Shown here one piece after another: positions 26,325-34,564 of a DNA stretch of 64,000 bases. Source of the stretch: Zhuqueibacter pondensis (GTDB lineage Bacteria > Zhuqueibacterota > Zhuqueibacteria > Zhuqueibacterales > Zhuqueibacteraceae); NCBI GenBank assembly GCA_034505955.1, contig JAPDQK010000002.1:162558-226557 (forward strand), in the 5' to 3' direction. Position 1 is the stretch's first letter, and each line of letters begins with the position of its first letter. The notes under the pieces were generated by a model that saw only the letters and a program-made list of their open reading frames with translations, did no database searches and was not told where the DNA came from. The position numbers were made by a program, and so were the translations under genes.

Positions 26325-27632
26325 ATGAGTGTCGAGCGACTGCAAGAAATTTTGTTGGAGAATGATCGCGCGCGGATGAAGGCGCTGGAAGAGGAGCTGG
26401 AAAAAGTCCGCACGAATATCGAAGACAAAGAGGCGCTGATCGCATCGCTGAATCCGGTCATTGCCGATCTGCTCGAGCGTAAAATTGCCAGTTCCGGCGA
26501 GGAGATGGCCGAGATTGTCGCGCCGCTGATGGGTCCGGCGATCAAAAAGCAGGTTGCTGAATCCAGGGACGAAGTCGTGGAGGCGCTCTATCCGGTCATC
26601 GGCCAGGCCGTGCGGCGCGCAGTCGCCGAGGCCATGCGCAAGCTCATCAAGCAGATCAATGAGCGATTGGACAAATCCTTTAATTTGAAGATAACCTGGC
26701 TTCGTCTCAAAGCGAGAATAATGGGACTGCCGGAGCCGCTGGTCGTCATCCCGCAAGTCTTTCCCTTCATCATCGAACAACTGTTTCTCATCGATCAACG
26801 AACCGGATTATTGGTGGCCCATGCATCGGCGGAACACCCCGTGGGGGCGAATGGCAAGCCGCAAATGATCAGCGGCATGCTGACGGCAATTCAGGATTTT
26901 GTCAAAGATGCATTTGGCTCGAAGGCCGAAGGTGATTTGCACGAAGTCAAGTATGGCGACAAAATGATTTTTGTCGCTTCGAGCCCGCCGGTATTTTTGG
27001 CAGCAGTGACCCAGGGCGCGGCGCCGCTGCATTTTCCAGATCGCCTCCGAGCGGTGTTGCGACGTATTCATAATACCTGGCATCGACAATTACGCGAATT
27101 TGACGGCGATGCCACAGCGCTCGAGGGCGTGCGTGAACCGATGCGAAAATTTATTGTCTCATTTTCAGAGCCTGCAGCAGTCGCGACCAAAACCCAAAGA
27201 CCGAAACGCTCCTCCCGGTTAAAGTCCACTTTTGCGAAAATTGCCTTCGGCGTGATTTTGGGATTCGCGCTGGCTGCCGGCATCTGGTTTTTGTTCAAGC
27301 TTTGGGGTGGCCAGGAAATTCCTCCTGCCGGGGCGCCATTCGCCACGCTCACTCCCGGAGCCTCGCAGCTTCGTTTGGAGGCCCGGTTGAGCGGTCAGGT
27401 TTGGATCCGCGCCGTCACCGATGAAAAAGATTCAACGGATTTCATGTTTCAACCCGGAGAAGTCCATGCCTGGCGCGCGGACCGAAGAATTCGCATTCGC
27501 GTCGGCAATGCCGGACAGACCGAGTTGTTTTTGAACGGGAAAAATTTGGGTCCGCTCGGCGATTTGCACCAAGCCGTCACCTTGATCATCACGCCGGCAG
27601 GCATTGTGGAAAGACGTTCCAGTTTGTATTGA
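26325..27632 (+). CDS. Membrane protein with predicted Roadblock-like sensor domain and RodZ-type DUF4115 domain
   Basis: 435 residues. An N-terminal coiled coil (1-45) is followed by APLMGPAIKKQVAES and ALYPVIGQAVRRAVAEAMRK, repeats typical of the region preceding OmpA domains in cyanobacterial proteins. A mixed alpha/beta domain (about 150-270; QLFLIDQRTGLLVAHA, SGMLTAIQDFVKDAF) has the look of a Roadblock/longin fold. One membrane segment (about 303-325; FGVILGFALAAGIWFLF) leads to a C-terminal DUF4115-like domain (GQVWIRAVTD ... WRADRRIRIRVGNAGQTELF, LNGKNLGPLG) outside the membrane. The adjacent Ras-like GTPase suggests it regulates or senses for that GTPase. This pairing is my inference. 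Confidence 0.75.
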   Translation: MSVERLQEILLENDRARMKALEEELEKVRTNIEDKEALIASLNPVIADLLERKIASSGEEMAEIVAPLMGPAIKKQVAESRDEVVEALYPVIGQAVRRAVAEAMRKLIKQINERLDKSFNLKITWLRLKARIMGLPEPLVVIPQVFPFIIEQLFLIDQRTGLLVAHASAEHPVGANGKPQMISGMLTAIQDFVKDAFGSKAEGDLHEVKYGDKMIFVASSPPVFLAAVTQGAAPLHFPDRLRAVLRRIHNTWHRQLREFDGDATALEGVREPMRKFIVSFSEPAAVATKTQRPKRSSRLKSTFAKIAFGVILGFALAAGIWFLFKLWGGQEIPPAGAPFATLTPGASQLRLEARLSGQVWIRAVTDEKDSTDFMFQPGEVHAWRADRRIRIRVGNAGQTELFLNGKNLGPLGDLHQAVTLIITPAGIVERRSSLY

Positions 27633-27637
27633 TTATC

Positions 27638-28168
27638 ATGGTGCCATCCTCTTTGAGTAAAAAAATTTGTTTGTTGGGGATGTTCGCGGTCGGCAAAACC
27701 AGCCTGGTGCGGCGTTTTGTCGAAAATGTGTTCGACGAAAAGTATCTTTCCACCATCGGTGTGAAAGTGAGCCGCAAGCAAATCGCCATTTCCGGCCACA
27801 AAACGCATACGCACGTTGATTTGTTGCTTTGGGATATTGCCAGCCAGGATTACCTGCAACAAACCGCGCTGAATTATTTTCGGGGTGCGCACGGCGCACT
27901 TGTCGTTCATGACTTGACCCGTCCGGAATCTGCTCAACGTTTGGCGCTCTATTGTGAACGATTCCTGCAAGTTGCGCCCGGAGCCAAGCTGGTTTTTGCC
28001 GGCAACAAGTCCGACCTGGTCAAAGTGGAAAATTTCAACCTTGCACAATTTCAGGAGCAGATGGGCGCTTTGGCCGGGCCGCATCTCCTGACCAGCGCCA
28101 AAACCGGTGAGAATGTCGAGAAAGTCTTTCAACTTCTTGCAGAGGCGATCATTGGTCAAGATGGATAG
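27638..28168 (+). CDS. Small Ras/Rab-like GTPase
   Basis: A 176-residue GTPase. G1 is GMFAVGKTS (residues ~13-21), the G2 Thr is in STIGVKV, G3 reads WDIASQD, G4 is GNKSDL and G5 is TSAKTG. It resembles prokaryotic Rab-like GTPases rather than Era/Obg types. The G3 motif has Ser where DxxG expects Gly, which may change GTP hydrolysis or switch movement. ATG 27638 is preferred over TTG 27629, which overlaps the previous stop. It starts 5 bases after the membrane protein and overlaps the sigma-54 activator by 8 bases. Confidence 0.88.
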   Translation: MVPSSLSKKICLLGMFAVGKTSLVRRFVENVFDEKYLSTIGVKVSRKQIAISGHKTHTHVDLLLWDIASQDYLQQTALNYFRGAHGALVVHDLTRPESAQRLALYCERFLQVAPGAKLVFAGNKSDLVKVENFNLAQFQEQMGALAGPHLLTSAKTGENVEKVFQLLAEAIIGQDG

Positions 28169-29537
28169 GCTCATTCAAAAAATCTTGAACGATCAACAGG
28201 TGGGGTTTGCCGTCGTCAATCGGGAATTCTGTGTCGAGGAATTCAGCGATAATTTTGCCCGCTTTGCCCATCCTGAGGAGCAGGTCAGTGCCGGCCGGAG
28301 ACTCGACGAGCTTTATCCGGAAATGCTCGGCATTGCCGACATGCTCGCGGCTCTGTTCGAGACACCAGAAAAGACTTTTGAGCTGCCCTGCGTCAATCGC
28401 GAATTGCAAACGGGCGAAATTTGTTTTTTGGATTTGAAACTGGGCAGCCTTCCTGTTCGGCCCGGGCAGGAGCCGCGCCTGCTGTTTATGGTTTCGGACA
28501 AGACCGACCAGTATCAGATGCAACAGCAGATTTTGCAACAGAAGCACGAAATTTTGCTGTTGAAGTCAGTGCTCGGCACGCATCAGCAGTTTTTGGCCAA
28601 TAGTATTCTCGGCAACTCGCCACCGATTGTGCGATTGAAGGAATTGGTGCACAAGGTGGCGCAAGTACCGAGCTCCACTGTGTTGTTGCAAGGAGAAAGT
28701 GGAACCGGCAAAAGTCACGTCGCGCGCGTGCTTCATTATCTATCCTTTCAGTCCGGGGCACCATTTGTGGAAGTGAACTGCGCTGCCATTCCTGAGAGCC
28801 TTCTGGAAGCGGAATTGTTCGGCTACGAAAAAGGCGCTTTCACCACCGCCATAAAATCCAAAAAAGGATTGATCGAAGAAGCGGACGGCGGTACGTTGTT
28901 TCTCGACGAAATCGTCGACATGCCTTTGAATTTGCAGGCCAAGCTGCTGCACTTTCTGGAAACCCGCAAGTTTCGTCGTCTGGGCAGCAACCAGGAACGC
29001 AGCGTGCAAGTTCGTTGCATTGCTGCCACCAACCGCGATCTCAAGGCTGCCGTTGACGAAAAAAAGTTTCGCGAAGATCTTTATTATCGAATCAATGTCG
29101 TGAGTCTCACGCTGCCGCCTTTGCGCCAGCTCGAAGACGATGTCATCATTCTGGCCGAACATTTCGTCAAAATTTACAACCTGGATTTCAAGAAAAAAGT
29201 CACCGGCTTGCACTCCGAGGCGCATCGACTTCTGAAATCGTATGATTGGCCGGGCAATGTTCGGGAGCTTCGTAATGTGATCGAGCGCGCCATGATCTTT
29301 TGCGACACCGCCGAAATCAAACCCGCCGATTTGTCGCTCCGGATCACCGCCAATGAAACGCCGCCACGGGATTTGTTTGTTCTCCCGGAGGGTGGAATTC
29401 AGCTCGAAGAGCTGGAAAAATCTCTCCTGATTCAGGCTTTGCAACGCGCCAGCGGTAACAAGACTCGCGCGGCTACGCTCCTGGGTTTGAGTCGCGACAC
29501 GTTTCGCTATCGTCTCGAGAAATTTGGGATTGAATAA
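28161..29537 (+). CDS. PAS-domain sigma-54-type activator with altered contact loop
   Basis: 458 residues from ATG 28161. A PAS-like sensor occupies about 1-125 (GFAVVNREFCVEEFSDNFA), then a helical linker, and an AAA+ domain with Walker A GESGTGKS, Walker B LFLDEIVDM and DWPGNVRELRNVIERAM. The C-terminal Fis-type HTH is GNKTRAATLLGLSRDTFRYR. The sigma-54 contact loop reads GAFTTA instead of GAFTGA, and the usual DEIGDM is DEIVDM, so activation strength may differ or it may regulate in another way. The 8-base overlap with the GTPase gene ties it to that system. Confidence 0.88.
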   Translation: MDRLIQKILNDQQVGFAVVNREFCVEEFSDNFARFAHPEEQVSAGRRLDELYPEMLGIADMLAALFETPEKTFELPCVNRELQTGEICFLDLKLGSLPVRPGQEPRLLFMVSDKTDQYQMQQQILQQKHEILLLKSVLGTHQQFLANSILGNSPPIVRLKELVHKVAQVPSSTVLLQGESGTGKSHVARVLHYLSFQSGAPFVEVNCAAIPESLLEAELFGYEKGAFTTAIKSKKGLIEEADGGTLFLDEIVDMPLNLQAKLLHFLETRKFRRLGSNQERSVQVRCIAATNRDLKAAVDEKKFREDLYYRINVVSLTLPPLRQLEDDVIILAEHFVKIYNLDFKKKVTGLHSEAHRLLKSYDWPGNVRELRNVIERAMIFCDTAEIKPADLSLRITANETPPRDLFVLPEGGIQLEELEKSLLIQALQRASGNKTRAATLLGLSRDTFRYRLEKFGIE

Positions 29538-29573
29538 AATAAGCAAAAATTTAGTTAGAATTGAAAATTTTTC

Positions 29574-29603
29574 TTGACTTTAATGAAACTATTAATTTAT
29601 TAT
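29574..29603 (+). promoter_or_regulatory. Sigma-70-type promoter with a long downstream leader
   Basis: TTGACT at 29574-29579, 18-base spacer, TATTAT at 29598-29603, in a very AT-rich stretch right after the activator gene. The next ORF begins 350 bases later. Confidence 0.6.
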
Positions 29604-29609
29604 ATTGAC

Positions 29610-29957
29610 GAGACTCAAATAAGGATTTGACACAGGCCTTAGGACCCATACCTTGATCTGTTGGCTCTTGACATCTTGAAGATGCGATAAATCAATTTAC
29701 CACGAAGTGGTGTCAAAAATTCTATGAAACAGGGACGAAGTAATGAAATGGGACCCTATGGCACCAGCGCATTAGTGCGTATTAATTGATGCGACGATCT
29801 GTGTTTTCTCGGGCAGAGGACGGCGATCAAATCTGCTCTGGGTTCCACTGATTTACGAGTGTTCACCTAACGGCCAATACAAGCCAATTCTTCGTTACTT
29901 TTCCCGAAAAAATACAAGAACTTTTGACACTGCGTACCATGAGAGGAGGAGAAAATT
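29610..29957 (+). other. Long leader or possible non-coding RNA region
   Basis: About 350 bases between a good promoter and the small membrane-protein gene, with no ORF of merit. Short hairpins are visible: CATCTTGAAGATG (29672-29684), ACCACGAAGTGGT and GCGCATTAGTGCG. I cannot match it to a known RNA family. Confidence 0.35.
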
Positions 29958-30128
29958 ATGAAACTTAGTGCACCCACATTTCCCGTATGGCTGATCGCCG
30001 TCATTATTGGCGTCCTCGGAATCTTGGGGAAGTTTTTGGCGATTGGCTTTGTCACAACGTACGCGTTTTGGTTTGTGTTGGTGGGCTTTGTTGTTTTGGC
30101 CTTGAGCAATCTGTTCAAAGGAGTATAG
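29958..30128 (+). CDS. Small two-helix membrane protein
   Basis: A 56-residue protein starting at ATG 29958 after the strong ribosome site GAGAGGAGG. Two hydrophobic helices (PVWLIAVIIGVLGILGKFL and TYAFWFVLVGFVVLALSNLF) are separated by a short polar turn. The well-placed ribosome site and clean amphipathic organisation make it a real gene despite its size. No function is known to me. It stands alone with a 350-base leader; inner membrane is the likely location. Confidence 0.7.
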   Translation: MKLSAPTFPVWLIAVIIGVLGILGKFLAIGFVTTYAFWFVLVGFVVLALSNLFKGV

Positions 30129-30464
30129 TCGTTTGAGGTTGGCGAGGTTCGCCAGCAAGCATTACCGAAAAATTGAGCTTTTCTGCGCAGCAATAAGTTT
30201 ATCGCACTTCAGGATGTATTTTGCGGGCGGGCCTCGCCTGATTGGCAGATGTCAGATTTTTTCCACTTCTCGATTTCGATGATTTTTCGTCTTGGCGTGG
30301 AATTCATTCCCCTGGCGTCGGTAGACAACGAAAATCTTGTGAGAACAAATTCATCTTTGCAGGCGGGCGAACCTGTGGTCCACGCCAGCTTTCCAGTCGA
30401 ACCCAAAGCTTGAAACCTGACGCCCGTCGCCTACGGTCAACCTCTTAGTAAAAAGCATTAGAAT
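30129..30464. other. Non-coding stretch
   Basis: No supported gene. A small hairpin (TGGCGA/TCGCCA) lies near 30140 just after the small membrane-protein gene. Confidence 0.4.
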
Positions 30465-30480
30465 ACGGCACAATCCTTGC
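30465..30480 (+). promoter_or_regulatory. Possible sigma-54 promoter upstream of the zinc-ribbon gene
   Basis: ACGGCACAATCCTTGC keeps GGCAC at -24 and TTGC at -12 with the required ten bases between GG and GC. The T before GG is C. It lies about 60 bases before ATG 30539. Confidence 0.45.
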
Positions 30481-30538
30481 GTTCTCTTTTCCGGCAAACG
30501 TCAGGAGTACTGCTATTGTCGCAACCAAGGATAAGTCC

Positions 30539-30769
30539 ATGCTGGTTTTAATGTGTCGTGCTTGCCGGAAAAGTTATTCCTATGCTGCCGAGGAATTTAT
30601 CGGTCATTTTTTTGTCTGCAAGTCGTGTCAAACCGTCAACTTGCTGAGACCTGAAGATCACTCGAATTCTCAATCTGATGCTTCAGTATTTTGTCAGCCT
30701 GATCCGGTTGAAAAAAAACAAAGCTCCAAAAGACCAAAAAAAACAAAAAATCAGAAACCCTTGGGCTGA
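30539..30769 (+). CDS. Small zinc-ribbon protein
   Basis: 76 residues. Two CxxC pairs (MCRACRK and VCKSCQT, about residues 5-30) form a zinc ribbon like those at the start of MJ0042-type or transcription-factor-like proteins. The tail is Lys/Ser/Gln-rich and probably disordered (KKQSSKRPKKTKNQK). The start ATG 30539 has AAGGATAAG upstream. Function unknown; could be a nucleic-acid-binding regulator. A possible sigma-54 promoter lies upstream. Confidence 0.55.
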   Translation: MLVLMCRACRKSYSYAAEEFIGHFFVCKSCQTVNLLRPEDHSNSQSDASVFCQPDPVEKKQSSKRPKKTKNQKPLG

Positions 30770-31294
30770 AGACGGGCTATATCCCCCAATGGTGTGGCAC
30801 GATGGGGCATTTAACCCGTTCGGGTTGATGCTGTAATCATCGAAGGAGTTCGTCTGTTTGTTATGAATCAATGAAACAATAGATTATAGATTATGCTATC
30901 GACTTATAAGTTTAGTCATGGATTCTGGCACGAATCTTGAAGATATGGCAATGTGAGTCGTGCAATACAGACAGCATTAGATGTACGATGATCAACCATC
31001 CATGATTCCTGCAGCAATGTCTCATCTAAACTGATGTATTGAAGGATTGATTTCTTGCACTGCGCACTCACGGCTTAGAGGTAGATTAACGCCGGCGGTC
31101 ATTTTCGTTTTTTCATCCGTGATGCGCATCGGGCCGCCGGCATTTGTTTGTTGGTTGAAAACCAATTTGTGTAGCAACTGAGCAGGAATGATCACGCAGA
31201 AATATTTTTGATTTTAATCTTCCTGTCACCGAATCGAAGTCTTGTGAAATGCTACACAGTTAACTCATTCAATTCAACCATGGAGGAGGTAATG
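30770..31294. other. Non-coding stretch with a GC-rich inverted repeat
   Basis: No gene seen. Arms GCCGGCGG (31091-31098) and CCGCCGGC (31134-31141) enclose a loop containing the self-complementary GATGCGCATC; T-rich DNA follows. It may be a terminator for an unknown transcript or part of the ompA leader. Confidence 0.4.
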
Positions 31295-32803
31295 ATGTAC
31301 AAAAAAGTGTTGTTGCTGTTCGCTGCACTATCTTTGCTCAGTGCAGTTGCGTTCGGTCAGGACCTGGCCGGTGCGGTCGGTATCGGCGTTCGCGGTGGTG
31401 CCACCAATTATCAAGGTGATGATTTTGATTCAGCGAAGCTGAAAGCTTACGGTAGCATTTATGGCGAGCATTTCCTGACCAATTTTCTATCATACGAAGC
31501 CGCTTTTAACATGGGGCAAATTGCCGCCAAAACCGGCGTTCAGGATTTCCGCTCGAATGTGGCGAGCGTGAGCTTGCTCGGTCGTTTGGGTCTTCTACCG
31601 AGCACCGGCTTTAGACCGTATCTGGCCGGTGGTGCCGAGCTTCTCGGTATTGATCCGCGCGGCAAAGATAATGTGGGCTATGACAGAAGGGCGTTTTCCA
31701 TTCCTTTTGGCGGCGGTGTGAGCTTGGGCATCGCTGAGAATGTTGCCCTCGATTTCCGTGGACTTTATCATTACACCTTCAAAGATCGCCTGGATGCCGT
31801 GGCCGCTGATGCCGACGACGCATTTCTGACCGGTACCGTCGGCTTGACCTGGCTCACCGAGGTCAACAAGGATAAAGACGGTGACGGCATTTTGAACAAG
31901 GATGAGAAAAAGTACGGCACCAACCCAAAAGTGGCTGACACCGACGGTGATGGCCTGTCTGACGGCGAAGAAATCCTGACCTATCGCACAGATCCCTTGA
32001 AAGCCGATTCCGACGGCGATGGCATTAACGATGCCGATGAGATCAAGAAGTATAAAACCAATGCGAACAAGGCAGACAGCGATGGCGATGGCCTGACGGA
32101 CGGTGAAGAGATTACCAAATACAATACCGATCCGCTGAAAGCCGACACCGACGGCGATGGACTCAGTGACAGCGACGAAATCACGAAGTACAAAACCGAG
32201 GCGTTGAAAGCGGATACCGATGGCGACGGCTTGAACGATGGCGATGAGATCAAGAAATACAATACCGACGCCCTGAAGGCAGACACGGACGACGAGGGCT
32301 TGGACGATGGCAGGGAAGTCATGCAATACAAGACCGATCCGTTGAAAGCTGACACCGACGGTGGCAGTGTTAACGACCGCACCGAAGTTATCCGAGGCAC
32401 CAATCCTCTCGTTGCCGATGATGATGTTGCGAAACCAAAAGAGATCCTGAAGGTCGAAGTCGGCAAAGCCATTGTTCTCGAAGGCGTGGTCTTTAAAACT
32501 GGCAGCGCGGTAATAACACCACAATCCGAAGAGATCTTGAATAAGGCGTTTGACACCCTCAACGAGAATCCGGAAATCGAAGTTGAGATTCAAGGTCACA
32601 CGGATGACAGAGGGAGCCGCGCTGCCAACATGAAGCTTTCGCAGTTGCGTGCTGACGCGGTGAAAGCGTGGTTGGTGAAAAAGGGAATTGCCGCCAGCCG
32701 CATCACCACCAAAGGCTATGGACCGGACAAGCCCATTGCCTCCAACAGCACTCCGGAAGGACGCCAGAAGAACCGTCGCATTGAATTCGCGCGCCTGAAG
32801 TAA
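31295..32803 (+). CDS. OmpA-family outer-membrane protein with thrombospondin type 3 repeats
   Basis: 502 residues from ATG 31295, five bases after GGAGGAGG. Signal peptide (1-20, ending AFGQ), an N-terminal eight-strand barrel-like domain (to ~185), and seven to eight calcium-binding TSP3 repeats of the form DTDGDGLSDGEE..KY.T.PLKA (about 190-380). The C-terminal OmpA domain binds peptidoglycan (VVFKTGSAVITPQ, IQGHTDDRGSRAANMKLS, RRIEF). It links outer membrane and cell wall. A strong terminator follows. Confidence 0.93.
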   Translation: MYKKVLLLFAALSLLSAVAFGQDLAGAVGIGVRGGATNYQGDDFDSAKLKAYGSIYGEHFLTNFLSYEAAFNMGQIAAKTGVQDFRSNVASVSLLGRLGLLPSTGFRPYLAGGAELLGIDPRGKDNVGYDRRAFSIPFGGGVSLGIAENVALDFRGLYHYTFKDRLDAVAADADDAFLTGTVGLTWLTEVNKDKDGDGILNKDEKKYGTNPKVADTDGDGLSDGEEILTYRTDPLKADSDGDGINDADEIKKYKTNANKADSDGDGLTDGEEITKYNTDPLKADTDGDGLSDSDEITKYKTEALKADTDGDGLNDGDEIKKYNTDALKADTDDEGLDDGREVMQYKTDPLKADTDGGSVNDRTEVIRGTNPLVADDDVAKPKEILKVEVGKAIVLEGVVFKTGSAVITPQSEEILNKAFDTLNENPEIEVEIQGHTDDRGSRAANMKLSQLRADAVKAWLVKKGIAASRITTKGYGPDKPIASNSTPEGRQKNRRIEFARLK

Positions 32804-32833
32804 CTTTGTTTGTCCTATGATTTATCCTGATCC

Positions 32834-32871
32834 GTGCCTTCGCCATTCGTGGCGAAGGCACAACGTTTTTT
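32834..32871 (+). terminator. Rho-independent terminator after the ompA-like gene
   Basis: Perfect 11-bp stem GTGCCTTCGCC / GGCGAAGGCAC, 6-base loop, followed by T6 at 32866-32871. It lies directly before the next gene's ribosome site, so read-through would feed that gene. Confidence 0.92.
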
Positions 32872-32884
32872 ATGGAGAACAATT

Positions 32885-33196
32885 ATGGAAGATAAGAAAT
32901 CTTATTTGCAGAAGCTTGCCGCCCAGCTTCGGGAATGGGATACCGAGATCGAGGAATTGAAGGTCAAAGCAGAGAAAGTCACAGCTGAAGCCCACACGGA
33001 AATTCTCAGGCAAATTGAGGAATTGCGTGCCAAAAAAGAGGTGGTGCAGAATAAGCTGCAACAGCTTCAGGAGGTGGGGGATGATGCCTGGGAAGATATC
33101 AAAGTAGGCGTGGAAAGAAGTTGGACTGAATTGAAGGGCGCATTTCGAAGCGCCTTCGCGAAGCTCATGCCGCCGGACCAGGAAGACAAAGCCTGA
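32885..33196 (+). CDS. Small coiled-coil protein
   Basis: 103 residues from ATG 32885 (GGAG upstream). Nearly all is one long coiled coil (LAAQLREWDTEIEELKVKAE; LRQIEELRAKKEVVQNKLQQ) ending in a short amphipathic segment (WTELKGAFRSAFAKL). Similar short coiled-coil proteins occur next to stress-membrane proteins in many bacteria, without a known function. It precedes mscL by 54 bases. Confidence 0.75.
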   Translation: MEDKKSYLQKLAAQLREWDTEIEELKVKAEKVTAEAHTEILRQIEELRAKKEVVQNKLQQLQEVGDDAWEDIKVGVERSWTELKGAFRSAFAKLMPPDQEDKA

Positions 33197-33250
33197 TACG
33201 TGCAACCAATCCGGTAATACTCATCACGAAGAAGGAGGAGGGTATCAACC

Positions 33251-33676
33251 ATGTCGATGTTGAAAGAGTTCAAAGAATTCGCGATGCGCGGCAACGTTTT
33301 GGATATGGCTGTCGGCATCATCATCGGCGCCGCATTCGGCAAGATTGTCAGCTCGCTGGTCAATGACGTGATCATGCCCCCAATCGGTTTGCTTTTGGGT
33401 GGCGTTGATTTTAGCAGTCTGGCGCTGACGCTCAAATCGGCGACCGCCGAAGCGCCGGCCGTCACGCTGAGATACGGCGTCTTCGTCAACACGGTCATCG
33501 ACTTTCTGATTGTGGCTTTTGCCATTTTCATGTTGATTCGTGGCGTAAACCGCATTATCAAGAAGAAGGAGGCGCCACCACCTGTGCCGACCACCAGGGA
33601 ATGTCCGGAATGCCTGATGGTCATTCCGATTAATGCCAAGCGTTGCGGCCATTGTACCGCGGTTTTGGCAAAATAA
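33251..33676 (+). CDS. mscL: Large-conductance mechanosensitive channel MscL with C-terminal zinc ribbon
   Basis: 141 residues. N-terminal MLKEFKEFAMRGNVLDMAVG and the first pore helix GIIIGAAFGKIVSSLVNDVI with MPPIGLLLGG, then the second helix (VNTVIDFLIVAFAIFMLI) are typical MscL. The protein opens under membrane tension and vents solutes in hypo-osmotic shock. After the second helix there is a zinc-ribbon-like tail, CPECLMVIPINAKRCGHC, seen in a subset of MscL proteins. GAAGGAGGAGG precedes the start. Confidence 0.95.
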   Translation: MSMLKEFKEFAMRGNVLDMAVGIIIGAAFGKIVSSLVNDVIMPPIGLLLGGVDFSSLALTLKSATAEAPAVTLRYGVFVNTVIDFLIVAFAIFMLIRGVNRIIKKKEAPPPVPTTRECPECLMVIPINAKRCGHCTAVLAK

Positions 33677-33701
33677 ACTCAAGGGAAGGAGAGCGTAATT
33701 T

Positions 33702-33956
33702 ATGCTATACACCATTTTGATCGGCTTGGTCGCCGGGGCCCTGGCAAAATTCATCATGCCCGGCAGAGACCCGGGCGGAATTATTGTCACCATCCTGTTG
33801 GGTATCGCTGGATCGATCATCGCAACCTATCTTGGTCAAATTGCCGGTTTCTATGAGCCGGGCGAATCGGCCCGCTTCATTGGCTCGACGGTGGGCGCGA
33901 TTCTGATTTTGTGGATCTATCGGATATTTCTGAAAAAGAAAGCAGCCAGCACCTGA
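33702..33956 (+). CDS. GlsB/YeaQ/YmgE-family stress membrane protein
   Basis: 84 residues, three hydrophobic helices with the family pattern: LIGLVAGALAKFIMPGRDPG, IIVTILLGIAGSIIATYLG and STVGAILILWIYRIF. Family members (transglycosylase-associated protein) are small inner-membrane proteins linked to envelope stress; their activity is not known. AAGGAGA lies upstream. It follows mscL by 25 bases and is probably in the same operon. Confidence 0.88.
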   Translation: MLYTILIGLVAGALAKFIMPGRDPGGIIVTILLGIAGSIIATYLGQIAGFYEPGESARFIGSTVGAILILWIYRIFLKKKAAST

Positions 33957-33990
33957 GCCGTCCACCAATTCGCAAAAATCTCTAATCTCC

Positions 33991-34431
33991 ATGACCAAAG
34001 ATGATTTCAACTGGAGCGGCATCGGAATTCGCTTCTTGATGGCATTACTGCTCGTCTACGCCACCTTCAATCCGGAAGGCTATTCATTTTTTCATTGGGC
34101 GCTTTTGCCGTTGTTCAAAGTGAAATTCACCTCGTTCGGAGCGATCAATCCGCTCAAGGTGTTGGCGGGCCTCGCACTTTTGAGCGGGTGGGTGATTTAT
34201 TTGCAAGCAACCAAACGTTCGCTCGGGATCAAAGGCGTCTTATTGTCCGTCGCGCTTTTCGGCGCCATCATTTGGGTGTTGATCTATTGGAATATTCTCT
34301 CTCCGAAAGGCGCGCGTGCCCTCTCGCATCTCATTTTGATCGTCGTTGCACTCGTGCTCACAATCGGCATGTCCTGGTCCCATATCACCCGCCGCATTTC
34401 CGGCCAGGTCGATACGGATACCATAGCTTAG
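33991..34431 (+). CDS. DUF6524-like membrane protein
   Basis: 146 residues with four predicted membrane helices (IRFLMALLLVYATFNP; LKVLAGLALLSGWVIYLQA; GVLLSVALFGAIIWVLIYW; HLILIVVALVLTIGMSW). The pattern VYATFNPEGYS...HW and the last helix GMSWSHITRRISGQVDTD fit DUF6524. The family is of unknown function. It lies in the osmotic/stress membrane gene run, 34 bases after the GlsB-like gene. Inner membrane. Confidence 0.75.
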   Translation: MTKDDFNWSGIGIRFLMALLLVYATFNPEGYSFFHWALLPLFKVKFTSFGAINPLKVLAGLALLSGWVIYLQATKRSLGIKGVLLSVALFGAIIWVLIYWNILSPKGARALSHLILIVVALVLTIGMSWSHITRRISGQVDTDTIA

Positions 34432-34564
34432 TTGTGGATCAATTTCTCGAACATGGTCCGATGTCTCTGGCTATTCCCAAGATTTAACATCGCTACGAGA
34501 ATCGGACTATTTTTTGTTGTATTCACAACCAAACCAGCAAAACAACATGCAAAGGGAGGAAGGG

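Noticed and set aside
30780..30860. tRNA-like sequence near AACCCGTTCGGGTT
   Set aside because: Only one stem; no acceptor, D or anticodon arms can be drawn.
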